A DNA stretch of 8,634 bases from BOG-908 sp964244695 (GTDB lineage: Bacteria > Pseudomonadota > Alphaproteobacteria > Acetobacterales > Acetobacteraceae). Made by a program: the position numbers and the translations under genes. This document shows positions 1-5,558 of this stretch, piece after piece. The notes beneath the pieces are model-generated. The model searched no databases, was not told the DNA's origin, and was given only the letters and a program-made list of their open reading frames with translations. Positions within the stretch are counted from its first letter, which is position 1. Every line of letters begins with the position of its first letter. The DNA lies in assembly GCA_964244695.1 (NCBI GenBank), contig CAXTJZ010000170.1, forward strand, positions 1-8,634. Direction: 5' to 3'.

Positions 1-17
1 TCGAGCAGGCGAACGGA

Positions 18-66
18 GCAAAAGTTTTTTGCTTCTTTTTTTCAAAAAAGAAGGCCTTCCTTCCTT
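18..66 (+). repeat. Dispersed AT-rich hairpin repeat, copy A
   Basis: This copy has the core GCAAAAGTTTTTTGCTTC, then T7-C-A6, then GAAGGCCTT and a (CCTT)3 tract at 55-66. Two nested hairpins are visible: GCAAAA (18-23) with TTTTGC (27-32), and CTTCTTTTTT (32-41) with AAAAAAGAAG (44-53). On the plus strand the first hairpin is followed by a T-rich tract, so the element could act as a weak terminator for a gene to the left of the window. It lies about 30 bp before the GTG start of the first gene. Related copies are at 1958, 5424, 5501 and 8606, with a fragment at 7924. Confidence 0.85.
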
Positions 67-96
67 GCCTCCATCCCACCCCCTATACGACCCCCC

Positions 97-3000
97 GTGA
101 AACCCTCCCAGCGTTCCGTAAACCGCATACTGGTCAACGTCGTGCTAGACGGCGCGCTCGCCGCCGCCGCCGCACCCCTCGCCCGCTGGATCGCGGACCC
201 GCAAGGCGGCCTGCTGCACCCGCTGTGGTTCCTGGCCGGCGGCGGCATCACCCTCCTGCTAGGCGGGCTGCCGTTCCGGCTGTCCCAGCAATACTGGCGC
301 TTCTCCGGCCTGGCGGACCTGATCGGCGTGATGGGCGGCAGCATCGCCAGCTCCGCGCTGTTCGCCCTGCTGCTGGTGGTCACCGGCTTTCATCTGCCCA
401 CCATCACCTTCCCCATCGTGCATGCGCTCACGCTGATGGTGCTGCTGGGCGTCCCGCGGCTGGGCTACCGCCTGTATCGCGGCCGGCCCCGCCGCGCCAC
501 GGACGACGCGGTTCTGCAGCGGGTGATCCTCGTGGGCGCCGGCGACGCGGCGGACGCCTTCATACGCGCCGCCGCCGCCGACCCCGTTACCGAACTGCGG
601 GTGGTGGGCCTGCTGGCCCTGGTGGACCGCCAGACCGGACGGCGCATGCACAACCTGCCCATCCTGGGCACGGCCGCGCAGGCGCCGGACGTACTCGCCC
701 GGCTCAGCCCGCCCCCCTCCCTCCTGGTCATCACCGAGCCCGAGTTCCTGGGCGCCCCGCTCGCGGAGCTGATAGCAGCGGCCGAAGCAGCCGCCATCCC
801 GGTCCGCCGCGCGCCACGGCCCACCGCGCTGACCGCAGCCGAGCGCATAGAGCTGCGCCCCGTGGCCATCGAGGACCTGCTGAACCGTCCGCAGGTCCGG
901 CTGGATCTGCCGGGCATGGCCCGCCTGGTGGCCAACCGCTGCGTACTGGTGACCGGCGCCGGCGGCAGCATAGGCAGCGAACTGGCCCGCCAGCTCGCTG
1001 GCCTGAACCCAGCCTCGCTCGTGCTGCTGGACCAGAGCGAATACGCGCTGTGGCAGATCGACGTGGAGCTGGGCGAGCTTTACCCCGCCGTGCCGCGCAG
1101 CCCGGTGATCGCCGACATACGCGACCGCGCCCGCATCCAATCCGTGTTCGCCGAGGCCGCACCCGCCTTGGTGTTCCACGCCGCCGCCCTGAAGCACGTG
1201 CCCATGGTGGAAGCCAACCCGCTGGAAGGCCTGCTCACCAACGCCGCCGGCACCCGCATCGTGGCGGACGCCGCGTCCGCCTGCGGTGCGGACGCGATGG
1301 TGCTGATCAGCACGGACAAGGCGGTGAACCCCACCAGCTTGATGGGCGCCAGCAAGCGCGTGGCCGAGATGTACTGCCAGGCGATAGACATCGCCGCGCG
1401 CCAGTCCGGCCAAGGCCTGCGCTGCGTCACCGTCCGCTTCGGCAACGTGCTCGGCAGCACCGGCAGCGTGGTGCCGCTGTTCCGCCGCCAGCTGGAACGC
1501 GGCGGCCCATTGACGGTCACCCACCCCGACATGCAGCGCTACTTCATGACGGTGCGCGAGGCGGTCAGCCTGGTGCTGCAGGCCTGCGTCGCCGGCATGG
1601 AAGACGGAGCCACCCCGGAAGGCGGCATCTTCGTGCTGGACATGGGCGCGCCGGTGCGCATTGTGGACCTGGCCCGCCAGATGATACGCCTGGCCGGGCT
1701 GCGGCCGGAACAGGACGTGGCGATCACCTACACCGGCTTGCGCCCTGGCGAGAAACTGTTCGAGGAGCTGTTCCACGGCCGCGAGCCGCCTGTGCCGACC
1801 GGGCATCCTGGGCTGCTGATGGCTTCGCCGCGCACTTCGGATGCGGCGGCGGTGGGTGCGGCGATCGACGCGATGGCGGGGTTATGTCACGCGGGGCAGG
1901 CAAAGGCGGCGTTGGCTGCTGTGGTGGGGCTGGTGCCTGAGCTGACTAGGGAAGAGAGCAAGGAAGGCCTTCTTTTTTTCAAAAAAGAAGGCCTTCCTTC
2001 CTTCCTGGACATTCCCTTAATGCAAGAACCCATAACCTTCCTGGACCTAAAGGCGCAGCAACGCCGCATAGAACCGGCCCTGCGCGCCCGCCTGGAAGCC
2101 GTGCTGGCCCACTGCCAGTTCGTGCTGGGCCCGGAAGTCACCGAACTCGAACAGCGCCTGGCCGCCTATGCCGGTGCGGCGCATTGCGTGAGCGTCAGCT
2201 CCGGCACGGACGCGTTGCAGATCGCCATGATGGCCGAGGGGATCGGCCGCGGCCACGCCGTGTTCCTGCCCGCCTTCACCTACACCGCCACGGCCGAAGT
2301 GCCGCTGGTGCTGGGCGCCACGCCGGTGTTCGTGGACGTGGATCCGCGGACCTTTCAGATCGACGTGGCCGATCTGCGCCGGCGCATCGCGTCGGTGCGT
2401 GCCGAGGGCGTGTTGCGGTCGCGCGCGGTGATCGGGGTGGATTTGTTCGGCCAGCCGGCGCCCTGGCCGGAGCTGCGCGCGGTGGCAGCCGAAAACAGCC
2501 TGTTCCTGCTGGACGACTGCGCCCAGAGCTTCGGTGCCAGCCTGGCCGGCCGCAAGCTGGGCTGCGAGGCGGACGCCACCGCAATCAGCTTCTTCCCAAG
2601 CAAGCCGCTGGGCGGCTACGGCGATGGCGGCGCGCTACTCACCGACTCGGCCGAGCGCGCGGCCCTGTATCGCAGCCTGCGCACGCATGGCGAGGGCACC
2701 ACGCGATATGAGGTGTTGCGCACCGGCATGAACGGCCGGCTGGACACGCTTCAGGCGGCGGTCCTGCTGGCCAAGCTGGACGTGTTCGAAGAGGAGTTGG
2801 CCGCGCGCGAGCGTATCGCCTGTATCTACGATGCGGTCTTGGGCAACCGGGTGGTCACGCCGGCGCGGGTGCCGGACAGCGCGAGCGCCTGGGCGATCTA
2901 CGCGATATTACTGGCCGATGCGGCGGCACGCGACGCGATGCAGGCTGCGTTGCGGGCCGACGGGATACCCACGGCGATCTATTACCCGCGGCCGCTGCAC

Positions 3001-3150
3001 CACCAGCCGGCTTACGCGCCGCACCACCGCGGCAGCGCCCTGCCAGTCTCCGAAGACCTGGCCACGCGCATACTGGCGCTGCCCATCCACCCCGACCTCG
3101 CGGAAGATCAGGCCGCGCGTGTGGCAGACGCGATTGTGCGGGCAACCTGA
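97..3150 (+). CDS. Fused sugar-nucleotide 4,6-dehydratase / DegT-family aminotransferase
   Basis: This 1017-aa frame joins two enzymes. Residues 1-125 hold four hydrophobic segments (about 10-30, 41-60, 72-97, 101-121), as in membrane-anchored WbpM/PglF proteins. A Rossmann-like domain follows (about 140-270). The extended SDR domain (about 281-560) has the NAD(P) motif G287xxG290xxG293, T406-D407-K408 and M416xxxK420. Methionine replaces the SDR tyrosine, which is typical of the large UDP-GlcNAc 4,6-dehydratases. Residues 620-641 translate the palindromic repeat at 1958-2003. Residues 642-1017 are a complete fold-type I aminotransferase: phosphate loop S702-G-T-D, D807 and Q810 for the PLP ring, and Schiff-base lysine K836 in FFPSKPLGG. 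The expected roles are forming a 4-keto-6-deoxy sugar nucleotide and aminating a keto sugar for surface glycans. The GTG start has no clear Shine-Dalgarno sequence; I chose it because homologues start just before the first membrane segment. Both halves keep their catalytic residues. Whether the cell makes one chain or two is unknown. Confidence 0.85.
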   Translation: MKPSQRSVNRILVNVVLDGALAAAAAPLARWIADPQGGLLHPLWFLAGGGITLLLGGLPFRLSQQYWRFSGLADLIGVMGGSIASSALFALLLVVTGFHLPTITFPIVHALTLMVLLGVPRLGYRLYRGRPRRATDDAVLQRVILVGAGDAADAFIRAAAADPVTELRVVGLLALVDRQTGRRMHNLPILGTAAQAPDVLARLSPPPSLLVITEPEFLGAPLAELIAAAEAAAIPVRRAPRPTALTAAERIELRPVAIEDLLNRPQVRLDLPGMARLVANRCVLVTGAGGSIGSELARQLAGLNPASLVLLDQSEYALWQIDVELGELYPAVPRSPVIADIRDRARIQSVFAEAAPALVFHAAALKHVPMVEANPLEGLLTNAAGTRIVADAASACGADAMVLISTDKAVNPTSLMGASKRVAEMYCQAIDIAARQSGQGLRCVTVRFGNVLGSTGSVVPLFRRQLERGGPLTVTHPDMQRYFMTVREAVSLVLQACVAGMEDGATPEGGIFVLDMGAPVRIVDLARQMIRLAGLRPEQDVAITYTGLRPGEKLFEELFHGREPPVPTGHPGLLMASPRTSDAAAVGAAIDAMAGLCHAGQAKAALAAVVGLVPELTREESKEGLLFFKKEGLPSFLDIPLMQEPITFLDLKAQQRRIEPALRARLEAVLAHCQFVLGPEVTELEQRLAAYAGAAHCVSVSSGTDALQIAMMAEGIGRGHAVFLPAFTYTATAEVPLVLGATPVFVDVDPRTFQIDVADLRRRIASVRAEGVLRSRAVIGVDLFGQPAPWPELRAVAAENSLFLLDDCAQSFGASLAGRKLGCEADATAISFFPSKPLGGYGDGGALLTDSAERAALYRSLRTHGEGTTRYEVLRTGMNGRLDTLQAAVLLAKLDVFEEELAARERIACIYDAVLGNRVVTPARVPDSASAWAIYAILLADAAARDAMQAALRADGIPTAIYYPRPLHHQPAYAPHHRGSALPVSEDLATRILALPIHPDLAEDQAARVADAIVRAT
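1958..2003 (+). repeat. Dispersed hairpin repeat, copy B, translated inside the fusion gene
   Basis: This copy is a perfect palindrome. The left arm AAGGAAGGCCTTCTTTTTT (1960-1978) pairs with 1981-1999 around a TC loop, giving 19 base pairs. The right half matches copy A (T7-C-A6, GAAGGCCTT, then (CCTT)3 at 1992-2003). The left half lacks the GCAAAAGTTTTTTGC block and carries a second GGCCTT arm instead. All of it is open in the frame of the surrounding gene and is read as roughly KEGLLFFKKEGLPSF. It sits just before the second enzyme, as copy A sits just before the first, so it is best seen as an intergenic element that has become a linker. Confidence 0.9.
2020..3150 (+). CDS. Possible separate start: WbpE-like aminotransferase (alternative reading of the fusion)
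   Basis: An in-frame ATG at 2020 (residue 642 of the fusion) would give a free-standing 376-aa aminotransferase, a normal length for the DegT/DnrJ/EryC1/StrS family. The protein from this ATG begins with the family's usual FLDLKAQQ motif, so everything before it is extra. In own numbering the PLP lysine is K195 and the ring aspartate is D166. From memory, the motifs FLDLKAQQ, VLGPEVTELE, GTDALQIA, FFPSKPLGGYGDGGA and GRLDTLQAAVLLAKL resemble WbpE/WlbC, which aminates UDP-3-keto-GlcNAc-uronate, more than the 4-keto enzyme PglE. No Shine-Dalgarno sequence precedes this ATG. A TAA in another frame overlaps it as TAATG (2018-2022). Independent initiation or coupling is therefore possible but unproven. 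This is not an additional gene. Confidence 0.45.
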   Translation: MQEPITFLDLKAQQRRIEPALRARLEAVLAHCQFVLGPEVTELEQRLAAYAGAAHCVSVSSGTDALQIAMMAEGIGRGHAVFLPAFTYTATAEVPLVLGATPVFVDVDPRTFQIDVADLRRRIASVRAEGVLRSRAVIGVDLFGQPAPWPELRAVAAENSLFLLDDCAQSFGASLAGRKLGCEADATAISFFPSKPLGGYGDGGALLTDSAERAALYRSLRTHGEGTTRYEVLRTGMNGRLDTLQAAVLLAKLDVFEEELAARERIACIYDAVLGNRVVTPARVPDSASAWAIYAILLADAAARDAMQAALRADGIPTAIYYPRPLHHQPAYAPHHRGSALPVSEDLATRILALPIHPDLAEDQAARVADAIVRAT

Positions 3151-3158
3151 CAGGGTGC

Positions 3159-3174
3159 TGGCCTGTTCAGGCCA
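3159..3174 (+). other. Small stem-loop between fusion gene and next gene
   Basis: TGGCCTG (3159-3165) and CAGGCCA (3168-3174) pair perfectly, with a two-base spacer (realistically six pairs and a GTTC loop). It begins 9 bp after the TGA stop of the fusion gene and ends 10 bp before the AGGAG of the small gene. No T tract follows, so it is a weak candidate for a terminator. A transcript-stability or attenuation role is equally possible. Confidence 0.4.
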
Positions 3175-3196
3175 ATTCGAACGAGGAGAGGCCCAC

Positions 3197-3397
3197 ATGT
3201 CGGAAATCACCAAGGGCGACCAGAAGCCGAAAGCGACGCGCGACGACCTGACCCATGCCGACACAGGCACCAAGGATGGCGTGCCCGCTGGCGCCACCCA
3301 GGAAGAAAGCCATGCCGGCTATGGCGGCACGGACCGGCTGGCCACCGAGACGGCGGTTCATCCGGAAGGCGGCAAGGACCAGGGCAAGGACATCTGA
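3197..3397 (+). CDS. Small acidic, glycine-rich hydrophilic protein of unknown function
   Basis: This gene encodes 66 aa. The ATG at 3197 follows an AGGAG (3184-3188) with good spacing, the clearest ribosome binding site in the window. The same frame is open further upstream inside the previous gene, but that part is only a shadow of it. The product has 13 Asp/Glu against 8 Lys/Arg, many Gly, Thr and Ala, no cysteine, one Tyr, and no hydrophobic stretch long enough for a membrane segment or signal peptide. It is therefore probably cytoplasmic and largely disordered. Recognisable stretches are LTHADTGTKDGV and QEESHAGYGGTDRLATE. I do not recognise the family; a stress-related hydrophilin-like protein is one guess. 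It starts 47 bp after the fusion gene and could be co-transcribed with it. Confidence 0.75.
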   Translation: MSEITKGDQKPKATRDDLTHADTGTKDGVPAGATQEESHAGYGGTDRLATETAVHPEGGKDQGKDI

Positions 3398-3706
3398 CGG
3401 AGCGCAAAGGACGACGTTCCGAGAAAAGGAAGAGGGGACATTACTCCTCCCCTCGACATTTGAACGTTTCTTCCTTCCAACCGCTGTAAGATATGCCAAG
3501 GGGACCGACATCGTTTGAGCACCTTGTATAGGTCAAGCGCCCGGCATCTCTTGCTCAGGCAAGCAATCCCCTTCGACGCAAGCCGGAGCAGCATGCTTCG
3601 GCACATCTGAACGAAGAAAGCCTTCAATCTCGCGCTTTTCGAGCGCGTAAAAATCTCCGCTTTTCTTCTCACAAGAAGTCACACTTTCGTTCCAGAAAGC
3701 CTGAGA
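3398..3706 (+). other. Gene-free 309-bp stretch with several stem-loops
   Basis: No convincing coding region is seen on either strand, and the base composition is clearly richer in A/T than the flanking genes. Besides the hairpin at 3432-3454 it holds TTGCT (3551-3555) with AGCAA (3562-3566); a 9-bp stem 3582-3590 with 3594-3602, containing one G-T pair and a GCA loop; and CGCGCT (3631-3636) with AGCGCG (3642-3647). The last ends 59 bp before the sulfotransferase start, so it may lie in that gene's leader. No promoter with good -35/-10 spacing could be assigned; a TTGAAC at 3460 and TAAGAT at 3487 are 21 bp apart, which is too far. Confidence 0.5.
3432..3454 (+). terminator. Possible terminator hairpin after the small acidic protein
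   Basis: GAGGGGA (3432-3438) pairs perfectly with TCCCCTC (3448-3454) around a 9-base loop, 34 bp after the stop codon of the small gene. The downstream sequence is only moderately T-rich (ATTTGAACGTTTCTTCC), so an intrinsic terminator is plausible but not classic. Confidence 0.4.
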
Positions 3707-4324
3707 ATGCCGTTATTCACGAAGCTGGACCGGTCGGTTCTCTACATCCATGTGCCAAAAACCGGCGGCACCTCCGTCGAGCAGTTCTTCATAACCAACG
3801 GCTTTGCCGCGGAATACCTCGATGCCGGCGGTGGCAAATCTCTCAACCAATACCGCCGCTGTCCGCCGCAGCACATGCATGCCGAGCAGCTGCAGGCTAT
3901 CCTGCGGCCATCGCGCTGTAACTACGTGTTTGCCACTGTACGCGACCCGCTGGCGCGCATCGTCTCCGAGTACCGCATGCGCGCGCGTGGACACGCCGAG
4001 TTTCCCGCTCTGCCCGCTTGGTTGGACCAAAGCCTCAAGCGCTATTCCGAAGACGCCTACATCTTCGAAAACCACCTACGGCCGCAGGTGCAGTTCATGG
4101 TTCCAGGCTGCGGGGTGTTCAGGCAAGAGGAAGGCTTTGGAACCGCCATGATCGAGCGGCTTGAAGGCCAGATGCAGACGCAGTTCGAGCGCCGCAATTT
4201 TGGGCACAACAAGCCCGAAAGGCAGGTTCACGTCCCGCCGGAAGACGTCTCATCCATAAACAGGCGCGTGCGTGAGTTTTACTGGCAGGACTACGCGGCG
4301 TTCTATCCGGAGCACCAGGGGTGA
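3707..4324 (+). CDS. Small PAPS-dependent sulfotransferase (sulfotransferase family 2-like)
   Basis: This 205-aa enzyme probably transfers sulfate from PAPS to a carbohydrate. The 5'-phosphosulfate loop is residues 15-23 (HVPKTGGTS), directly after a beta strand (VLYI). The 3'-phosphate motif is at 78-89 (VRDPLARIVSEY), with R79, R84 and S87 as expected contact residues. FENHLRPQVQFM (120-131) and the C-terminal segment INRRVREFYWQDYAAFYP also fit bacterial members of this family, whose usual length is about 200-260 aa. There is no signal peptide or membrane segment, so it should be cytosolic. The ATG at 3707 is preceded only by a weak GAGA/GAAAG purine stretch, and the P-loop position makes this start sensible. 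The acceptor is unknown. Nearness to sugar-nucleotide enzymes suggests a surface glycan, but a 309-bp gap separates it from them and it likely has its own promoter. Confidence 0.88.
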   Translation: MPLFTKLDRSVLYIHVPKTGGTSVEQFFITNGFAAEYLDAGGGKSLNQYRRCPPQHMHAEQLQAILRPSRCNYVFATVRDPLARIVSEYRMRARGHAEFPALPAWLDQSLKRYSEDAYIFENHLRPQVQFMVPGCGVFRQEEGFGTAMIERLEGQMQTQFERRNFGHNKPERQVHVPPEDVSSINRRVREFYWQDYAAFYPEHQG

Positions 4325-4367
4325 GCCGGCCCGCTAAGATGGTGGCTCAACGCGTGATAGAGCAAGG

Positions 4368-4406
4368 AGATGAAACAGCATCAGGACAAGATCCTGCATT
4401 TCATCT
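4368..4406 (+). terminator. Candidate terminator hairpin between convergent genes
   Basis: AGATGAAA (4368-4375) pairs with TTTCATCT (4399-4406), enclosing an inner stem CAGGA (4382-4386) with TCCTG (4392-4396). The palindrome TTGAATTCAA (4406-4415) and a CGTTT-TC-AAACG hairpin (4429-4440) follow. The stretch lies between the sulfotransferase stop and the stop of the minus-strand hydrolase, where a shared two-way terminator is expected. No long T tract is present on either strand, so the assignment is tentative. Confidence 0.4.
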
Positions 4407-4444
4407 TGAATTCAAAATGAAGCCTTTTCGTTTTCAAACGATGT

Positions 4445-5401
4445 CTAGCCATTGAAGAACCGGCGCGGGTTCTCAACCAGGATCGAATCGATATCCGCCT
4501 GCGGAACGCCCATCTCCAGCAGACGCGGGAATATCCGTTCGAACAGATGCGTCATCGTCCAGTTAGGCACGATCTTGGCGATGTCCGCCGCGGTGGCGAC
4601 GCCCGGGATGTTGCCAAGCCAGCAATTCACCTTATCCTGGCTCACCATAACCTGGTCACGGTAACCGGCGTCTATCATCTGCTTGAGGTTGCGCATCCGG
4701 TTCTCGTCGCTGTTGAACACTTCCAGCCCGAAGCGGTCAAAGCCCACATAGGCGCCACGCGCAGCGAGTGACGCCTGATACGGATGGTCGTCGCGGCCGT
4801 CGCAGTGGCCCACCAGCAGGCGCCGCGCCTCCACACCCTCACCGGTGACGATGTCGATCTGATCGTGGCCGCAGCTACAGTTTTCCGTATGCGAGATCAG
4901 CGGCACGCCGGTTGCGCGGGCGGCGCGCGTGGCGGCCGTGAGCATGCGGCGTTCGTAGTCAGATACGACGCCGTCACCGGTGGCGATCTTGATCAGCCCA
5001 GCCTTGATGCCTGTCGATCCGATACCGTCCTCTATTTCGCGTATGTATATTTCCTCGATCGCGGCGGTTTCGAGGAAGCGGAACGTGTATGGGATGCCAA
5101 AGGCTTCGGTGTACACGCCGGTAGTGCAGATCAGCGTGATGCCGCTGCGCTGGCTGATCTCTGCCACGAACTCCACGTCCCGTCCGAGGTCGGTGGGACA
5201 GGGATCGATGACGGTGCGTACCCCGTAGGCGTGCAGCTGCTGGAATGAGTCGACCACGCGGGAGATGGCGTCGGCGCGGTGGAACGGCGGCAGGCGCGTG
5301 TCCATGAACCAGCCGGGATAGCCGGCCAGCACGTGCTCGTGCACCAGGGTGCGGCCGAGCTTGTCCGGCGTGATGGGGCCGGCGGTGGTGTTTATCTGCA
5401 T
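4445..5401 (-). CDS. Phosphotriesterase-family metal-dependent hydrolase (possible lactonase)
   Basis: This is a 318-aa TIM-barrel amidohydrolase of the phosphotriesterase/PHP/PLL group. All binuclear metal ligands can be placed: H21 and H23 in VHEHV, K138 in GLIKIAT (the lysine normally carbamylated), H171 in ISHTE, H199 in GHCD, and D256 in VSQDK. Length matches the family (about 310-350 aa). There is no signal peptide, so it is probably cytoplasmic. Characterised relatives hydrolyse lactones (including acyl-homoserine lactones), phosphotriesters or other esters; the substrate cannot be told from sequence. The frame stays open upstream through two repeat copies and into the neighbouring gene, but conserved family sequence begins only at MQINTTAGPI, so I place the start at 5401. 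No clear Shine-Dalgarno sequence precedes it. It lies 157 bp downstream of the chemoreceptor gene on the same strand. Confidence 0.9.
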   Translation of the reverse strand: MQINTTAGPITPDKLGRTLVHEHVLAGYPGWFMDTRLPPFHRADAISRVVDSFQQLHAYGVRTVIDPCPTDLGRDVEFVAEISQRSGITLICTTGVYTEAFGIPYTFRFLETAAIEEIYIREIEDGIGSTGIKAGLIKIATGDGVVSDYERRMLTAATRAARATGVPLISHTENCSCGHDQIDIVTGEGVEARRLLVGHCDGRDDHPYQASLAARGAYVGFDRFGLEVFNSDENRMRNLKQMIDAGYRDQVMVSQDKVNCWLGNIPGVATAADIAKIVPNWTMTHLFERIFPRLLEMGVPQADIDSILVENPRRFFNG

Positions 5402-5423
5402 GTGGCGGAGCTTTGCCGACCGG

Positions 5424-5481
5424 AAGCAAGCAAGCAAGCAGTCCTTTTTTGAAAAAAGGACCAAAAAACTTCTCCCTGTCG
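5424..5481 (-). repeat. Dispersed hairpin repeat, copy C (inverted, variant stem)
   Basis: This copy is in reverse orientation to A and D. From the left it has (AAGC)4 at 5424-5439, a perfect hairpin GTCCTTTTTT (5441-5450) and AAAAAAGGAC (5452-5461), CAAAAAACTT, and CTGTCG (5476-5481). The usual stem ends CTTC/GAAG are replaced by GTCC/GGAC, so both arms changed together and pairing is kept. It begins 23 bp upstream of the hydrolase start codon, within its untranslated leader. Confidence 0.75.
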
Positions 5482-5500
5482 GCGCCTGGCCGGTAAGTCC

Positions 5501-5558
5501 GCGACAGCGGGGCAAAAGTTTTTTGCTTCTTTTTCCCAAAAAAGAAGGCCTTGCTTTC
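5501..5558 (+). repeat. Dispersed hairpin repeat, copy D
   Basis: This copy starts GCGACAGCGG and continues with GCAAAAGTTTTTTGCTTC, T5-CCC-A6 and GAAGGCCTTGCTTTC. It contains the stem GCAAAA (5512-5517) with TTTTGC (5521-5526), and CTTCTTTTT (5526-5534) with AAAAAGAAG (5539-5547). Its right end abuts the TAA stop of the minus-strand chemoreceptor (5559-5561). CTGTCG (5476-5481) of copy C and CGACAG (5502-5507) of this copy face each other, so 5424-5558 forms one large head-to-head inverted pair. Confidence 0.85.

Noticed and set aside
259..1806. Long minus-strand open frame opposite the dehydratase
   Set aside because: Its His/Gly/Ala/Gln-rich product and lack of any domain are typical of antisense frames in GC-rich genes.
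225..1940. Long plus-strand open frame (571 codons) overlapping the dehydratase
   Set aside because: It is a shifted-frame shadow. The product is rich in Arg, Gly, Pro and Ala with no domain, while the real frame has clear motifs.
1981..1987. A-AAA-AAG frameshift heptamer as in dnaX
   Set aside because: Its codon phase does not match the frame of the fusion gene, so it cannot work as a canonical -1 site there.
3460..3492. TTGAAC / TAAGAT as a sigma-70-type promoter
   Set aside because: The 21-bp spacer is too long and both boxes are weak matches.
4370..4420. 16-codon mini-ORF after AAGGAG
   Set aside because: The AAGGAG abuts the ATG with no spacer, and the sequence is better explained as a hairpin between convergent genes.
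4784..5248. 154-codon plus-strand frame opposite the hydrolase
   Set aside because: It lies fully within the hydrolase gene, shows no motif, and its composition reflects the antisense of the real gene.
5424..5558. Possible CRISPR-like array of repeats
   Set aside because: There are only two copies, in opposite orientation, with no regular spacers and no cas genes.
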